Assembly (NCBI GenBank): GCA_050249455.1
Contig: JBFWQM010000028.1
Span: forward strand, 1 to 30,573
Direction: 5' to 3'
Source of the DNA: JBFWQM01 sp050249455
GTDB lineage: Bacteria; Pseudomonadota; Alphaproteobacteria; MPNO01; VGEU01
Length of the DNA: 30,573 nucleotides
In this document: in pieces, positions 1 through 9,047 of the stretch
Numbering within the stretch: the first letter of the stretch is position 1
How the letters are laid out: each line of letters begins with the position of its first letter
Made by a program: the position numbers and the translations under genes
Notes under the pieces: generated by a model
What the model was told of the DNA's origin: nothing
Seen by the model: the letters and a program-made list of their open reading frames with translations, nothing else
The model's database searches: none

Positions 1-72
1 AAGGTGACCCAGGTCATGGACCTCGCCAAGCAGTACCAGCATCCCCTGCAATGCACGCTTGAAAAGGCCTGA
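1..72 (+). CDS. clpS: ClpS adaptor, C-terminal end only (cut by window start)
   Basis: The first 23 codons read through to a TGA at 70-72 and end in HPLQCTLEKA. This is the conserved C-terminus of the ClpS N-degron adaptor (HPLxCTxEKA). ClpS hands proteins with destabilising N-terminal residues to the ClpA unfoldase. The start and most of the protein lie outside the window. clpA begins six bases after the stop, so the two are almost certainly co-transcribed, as in most proteobacteria. Confidence 0.9.
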   Translation, partial: KVTQVMDLAKQYQHPLQCTLEKA

Positions 73-78
73 ACCCAG

Positions 79-2424
<2,346 letters not shown>

Positions 2425-2453
2425 GCGGCCGTTCGCAAGCGTTCGATTGCCGA

Positions 2454-2485
2454 AGGGCGGGTCTCGGACCCGCCCTCTCGTTTTT
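2454..2485 (+). terminator. Rho-independent terminator after clpA
   Basis: A perfect 10 bp stem (2454-2463 with 2467-2476) closes a TCG loop and is followed after four bases by five T residues (2481-2485). It lies 30 bp after the clpA stop, so it should end the clpS-clpA transcript. Confidence 0.88.
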
Positions 2486-2521
2486 GTGCCTGTCATGGTT
2501 TCGAGCGCGACGCCGATCTCA

Positions 2522-2619
2522 TGTAGGGGCGGGTTTCAATCCCGCCCTGCTTTCTTCACTTCCCTTCGACGCTGGTGCTGATCCGGGCGCTGCGGGCGGG
2601 TTTGAAACCCGCCCCTACA
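2522..2619. repeat. Paired palindromic (REP/BIME-like) element
   Basis: An 18-base sequence starting TGTAGGGGCGGG at 2522-2539 recurs as its exact reverse complement at 2602-2619. Each arm is itself nearly palindromic: GGCGGGTTT faces its complement within a few bases. The unit sits in the 237 bp gap between the convergent clpA and LLM genes, where REP-type elements are typical. No coding capacity is evident. Genome-wide copies would be expected but cannot be seen here. Confidence 0.75.
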
Positions 2620-2661
2620 CATCATCGGGATGACGGCAGTCGTCGGCGCCATCGGGGCTTA

Positions 2662-3729
2662 TCACACCCCCTTCACCACCTCCGCCCAGTCGTCGAGCAT
2701 CTCCGGCTGGCCGTAGCGGACGTGGGGGCAGAACTGGGTGTAGCCGGCGTCGCGCAGGCGCCTGATCTTCGCGCGCAGCTCGTCGACCGTGCCGGAGAAC
2801 GACAGCATGCGGATCAGGTCGGGGGTGATGACGGCCTCCTCCTCCGGGCGCAGCACCATCAGGTGGCCCTTGTGGTTGGTGAGGTAGCGCGCGTCGGCCG
2901 GCTGGTAGGACTCGTAGATCGCCTTGTATTTCTCGAACGCGGGCTTCAGCGGCGGCGCGACGGTCATGCCGCCGATGGCGCCGAACTCGGCCTCCTCGAC
3001 CAGGTTGTGGAAGGCGATCGCCGCCTGCGGCCCGGCCTGCGCGCGGATGCGGGGCGTCTCGTAGGTATCCCCGTCGCGCAGCACCGCGCCGCCGACGATC
3101 GCGGTCGCCCTGAGGTCCTTCGGATCGCGCCCGGCCTCGCGCCACGCGGTCTTCATGTCCTCCAGGTCGGCGACCGCCTTTTCGACGTCGCGCACCGTGT
3201 TGATCCAGCCGCCGCCGAGCTTTGCGGTCAGCCGCCGGCCCTTCGGGCCGAGCGCGGAGACATGCAGCGGGATCGGGTCGTCGATGTTGATGGCGCCGAG
3301 CTCGGGGTTGAGGAAGCGCACCTTGCGCGGCGCGCCCTCGAACTGCCATTCCACCGTCTCGCCGGCCAGGATGCCCTGGACGACGCGGATGTAGTCGGCC
3401 ATGTCGGCGAGCCTGATCGGCCCGACGCCCATCGTCCGCCGCCCGGTGAAGCCGGTCGAGACGCCGAAGTCGATCCGGCCCGGCGCGAGCTTGTTGAGCG
3501 AGGCGAGCGCCGAGGCGGCGACCGGCGGGATGCGGTTGGACGGGATCAGGACGCCGGTGCCCAGCCGGATGCGGCTGGTCTTCATCGCCGCCGCGCCCAT
3601 CGCCACGAACAGCTCGGCGTTGAGCAGCTGGGTGTCATAGAACCACGCGGCGGCGAAGCCGAGCCGTTCGGCGCGCTCGACCACCTTCCACGATTCCGCC
3701 TCGGTGGCGAGGTTGATGCCGTAGTCCAT
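2662..3729 (-). CDS. LLM class flavin-dependent oxidoreductase
   Basis: 355 residues of the bacterial luciferase-like monooxygenase / F420-dependent reductase superfamily, a TIM-barrel flavoenzyme fold. Family signs include the start MDYGINLATEAE, the SSRIRLGTGV-like strand (here TSRIRLGTGVLIPSN), the LAPGRIDFGVSTG segment and the C-terminal DAGYTQF strand. Substrate and cofactor (FMN or F420) cannot be told from sequence. The ATG at 3729-3727 was chosen because it begins the conserved first strand and has GGAGG seven to eight bases upstream. The open frame continues upstream but only antisense to the neighbouring gene. It is the last gene of the RidA - FemAB-like - LLM run; the gap to the upstream gene is 65 bp. 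Confidence 0.88.
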   Translation of the reverse strand: MDYGINLATEAESWKVVERAERLGFAAAWFYDTQLLNAELFVAMGAAAMKTSRIRLGTGVLIPSNRIPPVAASALASLNKLAPGRIDFGVSTGFTGRRTMGVGPIRLADMADYIRVVQGILAGETVEWQFEGAPRKVRFLNPELGAINIDDPIPLHVSALGPKGRRLTAKLGGGWINTVRDVEKAVADLEDMKTAWREAGRDPKDLRATAIVGGAVLRDGDTYETPRIRAQAGPQAAIAFHNLVEEAEFGAIGGMTVAPPLKPAFEKYKAIYESYQPADARYLTNHKGHLMVLRPEEEAVITPDLIRMLSFSGTVDELRAKIRRLRDAGYTQFCPHVRYGQPEMLDDWAEVVKGV

Positions 3730-3794
3730 GACGTGGCCTCCGCGATTCTTGCGCTGGTGTCCGGACCCAGAGGCGCGCCTCCGCCGGAAAAAGC

Positions 3795-4991
3795 TTATTC
3801 TTGCTCGTCCCCGTCCCCGTCCCCGTCCCCGTCCTCGTGCCGGAACGGCGACCGTTCGCCGAGGCGCTCCATGTCGTGCTCGATCTTGCGCGTCTCGTGG
3901 GCGAGGAAGTTGGCGACCGCGTCGCGGAAGCGCGGATCGCGAATCCAGTGGGCGCTGTAGGTCGGGCTCGGCAGGTAGCCGCGCTGGATCTTGTGCGGCC
4001 CCTGGGCGCCGGCTTCCACCCGCGACAGGCCGTGGGCGATGGCGAAGTCGATGGCGCGGTAGTAGCAGCACTCGAAATGCAGCATCGGCAGGTCCTCGCT
4101 GCACCCCCAGTTGCGGCCGAACAGCGTATCGCGGCCGCGCAGGTTGAGCGCGCCGGCGATGTAGCGCCGGTCGCGCCGCGCCATCACCAGAACGACCTTG
4201 TCGGCGCAGCGTTCGCGCAGCAGGGTGAAGAACTTGCGCGTCAGGTAGGCCTGCGCCCACTTGCGGTCCACCGTGTTCAGGTAGAACCGGTAGAACATCT
4301 CCATGTGCTGCTCGGCGAGGGTATCGCCGGTCAGCACCTCGATGACGACGCCGTCATGGTTGTTGGCGACCTCGCGCTCCTTGCGCAGGGTCTTGCGCTT
4401 GCGCGAGGACAATGCGGCGAGGAAGTCGTCGAACGTCTTGTAGCCGCGGTTCTCCCAGTGGAACTGCTGGCCGACCCGCTGCAGGAAGCCGGCCTCGCCC
4501 ATCGCGCGCCATTCCGGCTCGGTCGGGAAGGTGACGTGGACGGAGGACACCTTGAGCCGGCGCGCCAGCTCGGTCAGCCCGCCGATCAGCGCGTCGCGCA
4601 CGGCCGCCACGTCGGCGCCCGGCCGCACCAGGAAGCGCGGCCCGGTCGCCGGCGTGAACGGCACCGAGACCTGGAGCTTCGGGTAGTAGCGCCCGCCGGC
4701 GCGGTCGAACGCGTCCGCCCAGCCCCAGTCGAACACGTATTCGCCGTAGGAATGGCTCTTGAGGTAGCACGGCACGACCCCCAGGATCGTGCCGCGCGGA
4801 TCCTCCAGCGCGAGATGCTGCGCCTGCCAACCCGACTCGGCGTCGGCGGAGCCTGAGTCCTCCAGCGCGCTCAGGAAGGCGTAGCTGACGAACGGGTTGT
4901 CGTCGCCGGCACAGGCGTCCCACGCGGCAGCGCCGATCGCCGCGATCGAGGGCTGGACGCGGAGCGTGAGCGGCTCGGCGTCGTCGGGCAT
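3795..4991 (-). CDS. FemAB/GNAT-like protein (DUF482, COG3146 family)
   Basis: 398 residues. The sequence has the hallmarks of the peptidogalycan-biosynthesis/DUF482 family, which has a FemAB-like double acetyltransferase fold: NPFVSYAFLSALE near residue 32, the basic segment SSRKRKTLRKER at 195-206, GRNWGC, HFECCYY, and EAGAQGPHKIQRGYLP near the end. The biochemical role of this family is not established; aminoacyl or acyl transfer is an inference from the fold. The ATG at 4991 lies 20 bp after the ridA-like stop, so the two are probably co-transcribed. The C-terminus is odd: it is a Gly-Asp dipeptide repeat before the final EQE, encoded by a hexanucleotide tandem repeat. Confidence 0.85.
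   Translation of the reverse strand: MPDDAEPLTLRVQPSIAAIGAAAWDACAGDDNPFVSYAFLSALEDSGSADAESGWQAQHLALEDPRGTILGVVPCYLKSHSYGEYVFDWGWADAFDRAGGRYYPKLQVSVPFTPATGPRFLVRPGADVAAVRDALIGGLTELARRLKVSSVHVTFPTEPEWRAMGEAGFLQRVGQQFHWENRGYKTFDDFLAALSSRKRKTLRKEREVANNHDGVVIEVLTGDTLAEQHMEMFYRFYLNTVDRKWAQAYLTRKFFTLLRERCADKVVLVMARRDRRYIAGALNLRGRDTLFGRNWGCSEDLPMLHFECCYYRAIDFAIAHGLSRVEAGAQGPHKIQRGYLPSPTYSAHWIRDPRFRDAVANFLAHETRKIEHDMERLGERSPFRHEDGDGDGDGDEQE
3807..3834. repeat. GTCCCC hexanucleotide tandem repeat inside the FemAB-like gene
   Basis: Four full copies of GTCCCC plus GTCC run from 3807 to 3834. On the coding (minus) strand this writes alternating Gly-Asp codons. As the unit is two codons, slippage would change tail length without shifting frame. 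Confidence 0.85.
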
Positions 4992-5011
4992 GGGACGTCC
5001 TGCGGTGCGGC

Positions 5012-5476
5012 TCAGGCGATCTCGAACACCGCGTCGGCCTCGACCGATGCGCCTTGCGGCAGCGAGGCGACGGCAATCGCGAAGCGCGCGTGGCGCCCGG
5101 CGTCGCCGAACACGTCGACGAACAGGTCCGAGCAGCCGTTCATCACCTGCGGCGGATCGATGAAGTCGGGGGCGCCGTTGACGAAGCCCGAGACCTTGAC
5201 GCAGCGCCGAACCCGGTCGAGGTCGCCGCCGCATGCGTTCTTCAGGTGGGCGAGGATGCTGAGGCCGCAATAGCGCGCGGCCTTCTGGCCGGTGGGAATG
5301 TCGACGCCCGCACCCAGCTTGCCCTTGATGACCTCGGCGTTGAACCGCGACACCTGGCCGGCGATGAACACGAGGTTGCCGGTGATCGTGTAGGGCACGT
5401 AGTTCGCCGTCGGCGTTGCCCCCTCCGGCAGCGTGATGCCGAGTTCCTTCATGCGCGCGTCGATCTTCCCAGCCAT
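5012..5476 (-). CDS. RidA family protein (YjgF/YER057c/UK114-like)
   Basis: 154 residues. RidA-family proteins are small trimers; the founding members hydrolyse reactive enamine/imine intermediates of amino acid metabolism. Family features: VFIAGQVSR at 37-44, and the terminal block GDAGRHARFAIAVASLPQGA with R131 at the position of the conserved Arg that binds the carboxylate of the substrate. This longer N-terminal form belongs to the RidA-like subgroup rather than the core enzyme, so the substrate is open. The start is ATG at 5476, with AAGGAGAG seven bases upstream. The longer reading frame upstream lacks a ribosome binding site. It heads the minus-strand run with the FemAB-like and LLM genes. 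Confidence 0.88.
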   Translation of the reverse strand: MAGKIDARMKELGITLPEGATPTANYVPYTITGNLVFIAGQVSRFNAEVIKGKLGAGVDIPTGQKAARYCGLSILAHLKNACGGDLDRVRRCVKVSGFVNGAPDFIDPPQVMNGCSDLFVDVFGDAGRHARFAIAVASLPQGASVEADAVFEIA

Positions 5477-5542
5477 CTTCACTCTCTCCTTGCGTGGCCC
5501 GCGAAGCGTACAGGCGCGCGTTCTCGCTTTCCAGCGCATTTC

Positions 5543-5572
5543 AAAAAAAGGGGGTGCGTCGCCGCACCCCCT
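5543..5572 (-). terminator. Rho-independent terminator of the NrdJ-like gene
   Basis: On the minus strand a 9-10 bp stem (GGGGGTGCG at 5550-5558 pairing with CGCACCCCC at 5563-5571, plus an A-T pair) closes a four-base loop and runs straight into seven U residues (A 5543-5549 on the plus strand). It begins 28 bp after the stop of the NrdJ-like gene and precedes ridA, so it separates the two transcripts. Confidence 0.92.
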
Positions 5573-5599
5573 CAGTCGTCAGGGAGACGCAATGTCAGG

Positions 5600-7897
5600 T
5601 TACTGCTGCACTACCGCATCGGCATCGTCGGACTCGGATGACGATGCGGCACCTCGCACGACGGCTGTTGCGGCCGCGTGCGAAGCCTCTGCGGCGATGT
5701 GCGGTCCATCGCCGGCGGTCTTGCGCGCCTCGTCGCCGTCGCGGGTCGAGACGAGGCGTAGGGAATGGGTCCGGCCCGGCGCGTCGGCGAAGCTCCACCG
5801 GATCGCGCGGCGCACCCGCTCGCGCTTGCCCGCGCCGGCGCCGCCGCCCTGGTAGACGATGAAGCGTCCCACCGGCACGCCTTCGCCGGATGCGGCGGGC
5901 GCGGTGTCGTCGTCGTCGCCCGACGCCGGCGAGATGAGGTGCAGCACGGGTCGCCACGCCGGATGCGCGACGACCGGGGCCTCGCCCTCGAACAGCACCG
6001 ACTTGAGGCCGAGCCGCCAGGCCATCAGCACCTCGTCGTCGCACGCCGCGCGCGGCGCCGGCAGGCGCGAGACGACGTCGCCGGACACGAAGCCCTGCAC
6101 GGCGGCGATCATGCGGATGCGCGCCGCCGCGTCGGGCCAATCGACGACGAACGCGGCCCGGTCGTCCGGCGCGATGCCGGAACCGGCGTCCACCGCACCG
6201 CTGCCGCAGCAATAGGCATCGGCCGCGTCGATCTCCGCGCGCGTGAAGCCAAGCGCCACCAGCGGGTCGCTGCGCCCGTCCTCGCCCGTCGCGCCATGCA
6301 GCCGGCGCCAGCGCTCGCCGCCCAGGACGGCCGGCGAGAAGGCGGCCGCGATGTGCGGCGCGTCGCACAGCGCCGCCTCCACCGCGGCGACGTCCTCCGC
6401 GTCGAAGCCGCGCGCATTCAGCGCCGCGTGGTCGATCGCCGGCGCGCCGGCGAGGGTGCGGCGGCCGAGCACGCGCAGCACCGCGCCTTCGATCGCGGCG
6501 CGGTCGTAGCCGCGCGCGGTCAGCCCGCGCACCAGCGGCTCGGCGATGCGCCGTTCGTAGCCGCCGCCGGGAATGCGGCGATAGGCGACCAGCGCCGCTA
6601 CCGGCGCGACGCCGGACGACCAGGAGTCGAGCAGCGCATCGACGACGGCATGGGGCGCGATCAGCGAGACCTGCGCATTGCGGAACCCGTGCGCGTGGCC
6701 GAAGGTCATCGCCCGGTTCCACGCCCGGCGCACCGCGGTCAGCAACGCGCGGTCGGGACAGTCGAGCAGCGCCGCCGGCGGGTTGGCGAGCCCTTCGTAG
6801 CTGTCGGGGTCGCCATAGGCGGCGCGGTAGTGGTTTCGGATGACGCGCCGCATCGCGTCGCGGTTGGCTTCGAACAGCGGGAAGCACCCGAGCTCTTCGG
6901 CCAATTCCGCCGAGGTCGCGTAGGCCGCGCCGGTGGCCAGCGCCGTCACGGCCGCGGCGGTGCGCCGGCCGGCCTCGCCGTCGTAGGCGAGCCCGCGCGC
7001 CATGACCAGCCCGGCGATGTTTGTCACGTTGATCGCCAGCGGCCGCATCGCCCACAGCCGCGCCGCACGGCGGCGGGTCGGCTGCGCCAGGACCCCGTGC
7101 AGGATGTCGAGCGCGACGGTCCACAGCCGCGCCGCGTGGGCGAAGCCGTCGGCATCGAAGCCGCCGCGTCCATCCAGGAACGCCGCGACGTTCAAAGTCG
7201 CGGATGGGCAGCGCGGCTCGCGCTCGGGTGCCGCCGCGGCTTCGGCGATGGCGTCGCCAGGAACGGTCTGCCATTCCGCGAAGGTGCCGTCGAACGCCAC
7301 CGCGTTCGCCGTGATCGCGCGGACGCGTCCGTCCTCCTCGGCGGCGCTGCCGGCGACGCAGACGTGCTCGGCGCCGGCGCGCTGCACCAGGCCGGTCCGG
7401 TAATCGACGATGTATCCCTGTCCGGCGGTCGGCGAGGTCCCGTATGCCCAGTACAGCCCGACGTGCCGCAGCAGCGCCGGGGCGGGCATCGCCATCTGCC
7501 GCGCCATCGTCAGCCGCAATTCGTCGAAGAAGCTGCGCGCGTCGGCGGCAGAATCGAAATAGCCCGACTTCCAGCCCTGCCGCGCCAGCTCGCCGGCAAA
7601 CCGGTCGAAGACCTGATCGGCGCGGGTCTCGCCCTCGGTCGTGCCCGGGTCGGCGGGGACCGACCGCCACAGCCATGCGGGCATGTCGCCTTCTTCCACG
7701 CCGCGCCGCCGCTCCGGCAGCGCGGCCTGGGACAGGGCGTGCCGGGCCAGCGCCTCGGCAGCGCGGGCGCTCCAGCGGTCGGGAACCTCGACGCTGCGGC
7801 GCGCGCCGGACAGGCCGGCATCGGTCGATTCGGTGCGGACGCCGCGACGATCGGGGGCCGGCGGGCCGGAAACGCTGAAAAGCCGGGAAATGCGCAA
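5600..7897 (-). CDS. Class II ribonucleotide reductase (NrdJ)-like protein lacking the catalytic core
   Basis: 765 residues; alphaproteobacterial NrdJ is roughly 1200. Colinear NrdJ segments: RISRLFSVSG at 2-11; PAWLWRSV (73-80); GWKSGYFDSAADAR (108-121); GLYWAYGT (147-154); a block from about 235 with FDADGFAHAARLWTVALDI, GLAYD and ATGAAYATSAELAEELG; NRDAMRRVIRNHYRAAYG; GFRNAQ (404-409); TLAGAPAIDHAALNARGF (481-498); AYCCG (561-565); QGFVSGDVVSRLPAP; MAWRLGLK (625-632). The stretch between H178-V-C180 and about residue 230, several hundred residues in the enzyme, is nearly gone. The NPCSE active-site motif is absent and the phosphate-loop APTGTIG is APHAVVD. Ribonucleotide reduction is therefore unlikely; a regulatory or binding role is only inference. 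Start TTG at 7897, with AAAGGGGG seven bases upstream; the open frame further upstream is non-coding and AT-rich. Confidence 0.8.
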   Translation of the reverse strand: MRISRLFSVSGPPAPDRRGVRTESTDAGLSGARRSVEVPDRWSARAAEALARHALSQAALPERRRGVEEGDMPAWLWRSVPADPGTTEGETRADQVFDRFAGELARQGWKSGYFDSAADARSFFDELRLTMARQMAMPAPALLRHVGLYWAYGTSPTAGQGYIVDYRTGLVQRAGAEHVCVAGSAAEEDGRVRAITANAVAFDGTFAEWQTVPGDAIAEAAAAPEREPRCPSATLNVAAFLDGRGGFDADGFAHAARLWTVALDILHGVLAQPTRRRAARLWAMRPLAINVTNIAGLVMARGLAYDGEAGRRTAAAVTALATGAAYATSAELAEELGCFPLFEANRDAMRRVIRNHYRAAYGDPDSYEGLANPPAALLDCPDRALLTAVRRAWNRAMTFGHAHGFRNAQVSLIAPHAVVDALLDSWSSGVAPVAALVAYRRIPGGGYERRIAEPLVRGLTARGYDRAAIEGAVLRVLGRRTLAGAPAIDHAALNARGFDAEDVAAVEAALCDAPHIAAAFSPAVLGGERWRRLHGATGEDGRSDPLVALGFTRAEIDAADAYCCGSGAVDAGSGIAPDDRAAFVVDWPDAAARIRMIAAVQGFVSGDVVSRLPAPRAACDDEVLMAWRLGLKSVLFEGEAPVVAHPAWRPVLHLISPASGDDDDTAPAASGEGVPVGRFIVYQGGGAGAGKRERVRRAIRWSFADAPGRTHSLRLVSTRDGDEARKTAGDGPHIAAEASHAAATAVVRGAASSSESDDADAVVQQ

Positions 7898-8165
7898 GGT
7901 CGTGCCCCCTTTACGCGAGCATCGATGACAACGGCGGTCGGATCGTTCTGCCCTGCGCCCATCGTATCGATACGCAATATGATGGGTCGAAAGAAGCAAT
8001 ACCAACAAGCAATAGAAGCTGCAACCATATTTTGTTCGTGTACGCTCAATCAACACAAAATAATGGGCATCTGGCGAATCGGCCGGCGACGGGCGTCTGG
8101 ACGCTGTCCCGGCCAAATGCAATAGTCCGCCCGCAGCGCAACAAGGGGCGGGACCGCCGAAGGCA
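7898..8165. promoter_or_regulatory. AT-rich divergent intergenic region upstream of the NrdJ-like gene and the NDUFA12 operon
   Basis: This 268 bp gap is visibly richer in A/T than the genes around it, especially 7960-8070. It must hold the promoter of the NrdJ-like gene (-) and probably that of the NDUFA12 operon (+). It contains a 12-base palindrome, CGTATCGATACG (7963-7974), and at 8053-8065 a sequence matching 11 of 13 positions of the NrdR-box consensus as I recall it (ACACWATATATWG). No convincing -35/-10 pair could be fixed, and no riboswitch was recognised by eye. Confidence 0.5.
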
Positions 8166-8522
8166 ATGAGCCTGGGTACGCGCATCTTCACCTGGTGGCG
8201 GGGCGAGCTCGTCGGCACCGACGATACCGGCAATCGCTATTACCGCGAAAAGAAGGCGGTTCCCGGGCGCCGGGAACGCCGCTGGGTGGTCTATCAGGGC
8301 GAGGTCGAAGCCTCGCGCGTGCCGCCCGAATGGCACGGCTGGCTGCATTACATGACCGCGGAGCCGCCGCCGCCTGGCGGGCGGCCGAAGCGTCCGTGGC
8401 AGAAGGAGCACCTGCCCAACCTGACCGGCACCGCGGTGGCCTACCGGCCGCCCGGCAGCGTGCTGCGCGGCGGCCATCGCCCGCGCGGCACCGGCGAATA
8501 CGAGCCCTGGCAACCGTCCTGA
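8166..8522 (+). CDS. NADH:ubiquinone oxidoreductase accessory subunit, NDUFA12 family
   Basis: 118 residues, matching the alphaproteobacterial homologue of the mitochondrial complex I accessory subunit NDUFA12 (B17.2). Characteristic stretches are GTDDTGNRYYREKK (residues 17-30), RRWVVYQGEVEASRVPPEWH and GWLHYM, followed by a Pro-rich C-terminus ending in GTGEYEPWQPS. It is expected to sit on the peripheral arm of complex I at the inner face of the cytoplasmic membrane. It is the first gene of an operon with mlaD, 27 bp downstream. The NDUFA12-mlaD-DUF2155 neighbourhood is familiar from alphaproteobacteria. Confidence 0.94.
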   Translation: MSLGTRIFTWWRGELVGTDDTGNRYYREKKAVPGRRERRWVVYQGEVEASRVPPEWHGWLHYMTAEPPPPGGRPKRPWQKEHLPNLTGTAVAYRPPGSVLRGGHRPRGTGEYEPWQPS

Positions 8523-8549
8523 CATCCACGCACCGTCGAGCGGCACCGC

Positions 8550-9047
8550 ATGCGCAGAAACCTGATCGAGACGTTGACCGGCGCGGTGGTGCTGGCCGTC
8601 GCCGTGGTGTTCCTGATCATGGCCTATTCGCGCGCCGACCTCGCGCCGACGCGGGGCTACACGCTGGTCGCGCGGTTCGATCGCGTCGACGGCCTGAAGG
8701 ACGGCAGCGACGTGCGGGTCAGCGGCATCAAGGTCGGCAGCGTGGCGGCCCAGGAGCTCGATCCCAAGACCTTCCTGGCCGTGGTGCGGATGACGGTGGA
8801 AGACGCAGTGAAGCTGCCGAAGGACACCAGCGCGTCGATCACCTCCGACGGCCTCCTCGGCGACAAGTACATCGCGCTCAGCCCCGGCGGGGCCGAGGAC
8901 AACCTGCAGCCCGGCGGCGAGATCACCTTCACCCAGGGCTCGATCGACGTGGTCGGCCTGATCGGCCAGTACGTGTTCAGCCAGTCCGGCAGCAGCTCGG
9001 GCGGCGACAAGTCGAAGTCCGAGCCGCCGAAGCCGGATGGACCGTAG
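8550..9047 (+). CDS. mlaD: MlaD, substrate-binding MCE protein of the Mla phospholipid transport system
   Basis: 165 residues. A single N-terminal membrane segment (about 9-26) anchors a periplasmic MCE domain (about 35-115) with the family pattern ARFDRVDGLKDGSDVRVSGIKVGSV and SDGLLGDKYIALSPGG. A short Ser/Gly/Lys/Pro-rich tail follows. MlaD forms a hexameric ring on the MlaFEB transporter and passes phospholipids between the inner and outer membranes to keep lipid asymmetry. No other mla genes are in the window. The gene overlaps the start of the next gene by 11 bases. Confidence 0.94.
   Translation: MRRNLIETLTGAVVLAVAVVFLIMAYSRADLAPTRGYTLVARFDRVDGLKDGSDVRVSGIKVGSVAAQELDPKTFLAVVRMTVEDAVKLPKDTSASITSDGLLGDKYIALSPGGAEDNLQPGGEITFTQGSIDVVGLIGQYVFSQSGSSSGGDKSKSEPPKPDGP

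Noticed and set aside
5805..5850. P-loop-like GGGAGAGK in the C-tail of the NrdJ-like protein
   Set aside because: The residue after Lys is Arg rather than Ser/Thr, and there is no Walker B or strand context, so it is a chance match in a Gly-rich tail.
6283..6330. Idea that the NrdJ-like gene is a frameshifted pseudogene
   Set aside because: NrdJ motifs before and after the deletion are all in one frame with no stop, so the loss is an in-frame deletion rather than decay by frameshift.
5765..8125. Plus-strand frame of 786 codons opposite the NrdJ-like gene
   Set aside because: Its composition is Arg/Gly/Val-rich without motifs, and the opposite strand carries a recognisable protein with start and terminator signals.
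7898..8233. N-terminal extension of the NrdJ-like reading frame to 8233
   Set aside because: The extra part crosses an AT-rich intergenic region and overlaps the start of the NDUFA12 gene antisense; the NrdJ family start and a ribosome binding site fit TTG 7897.
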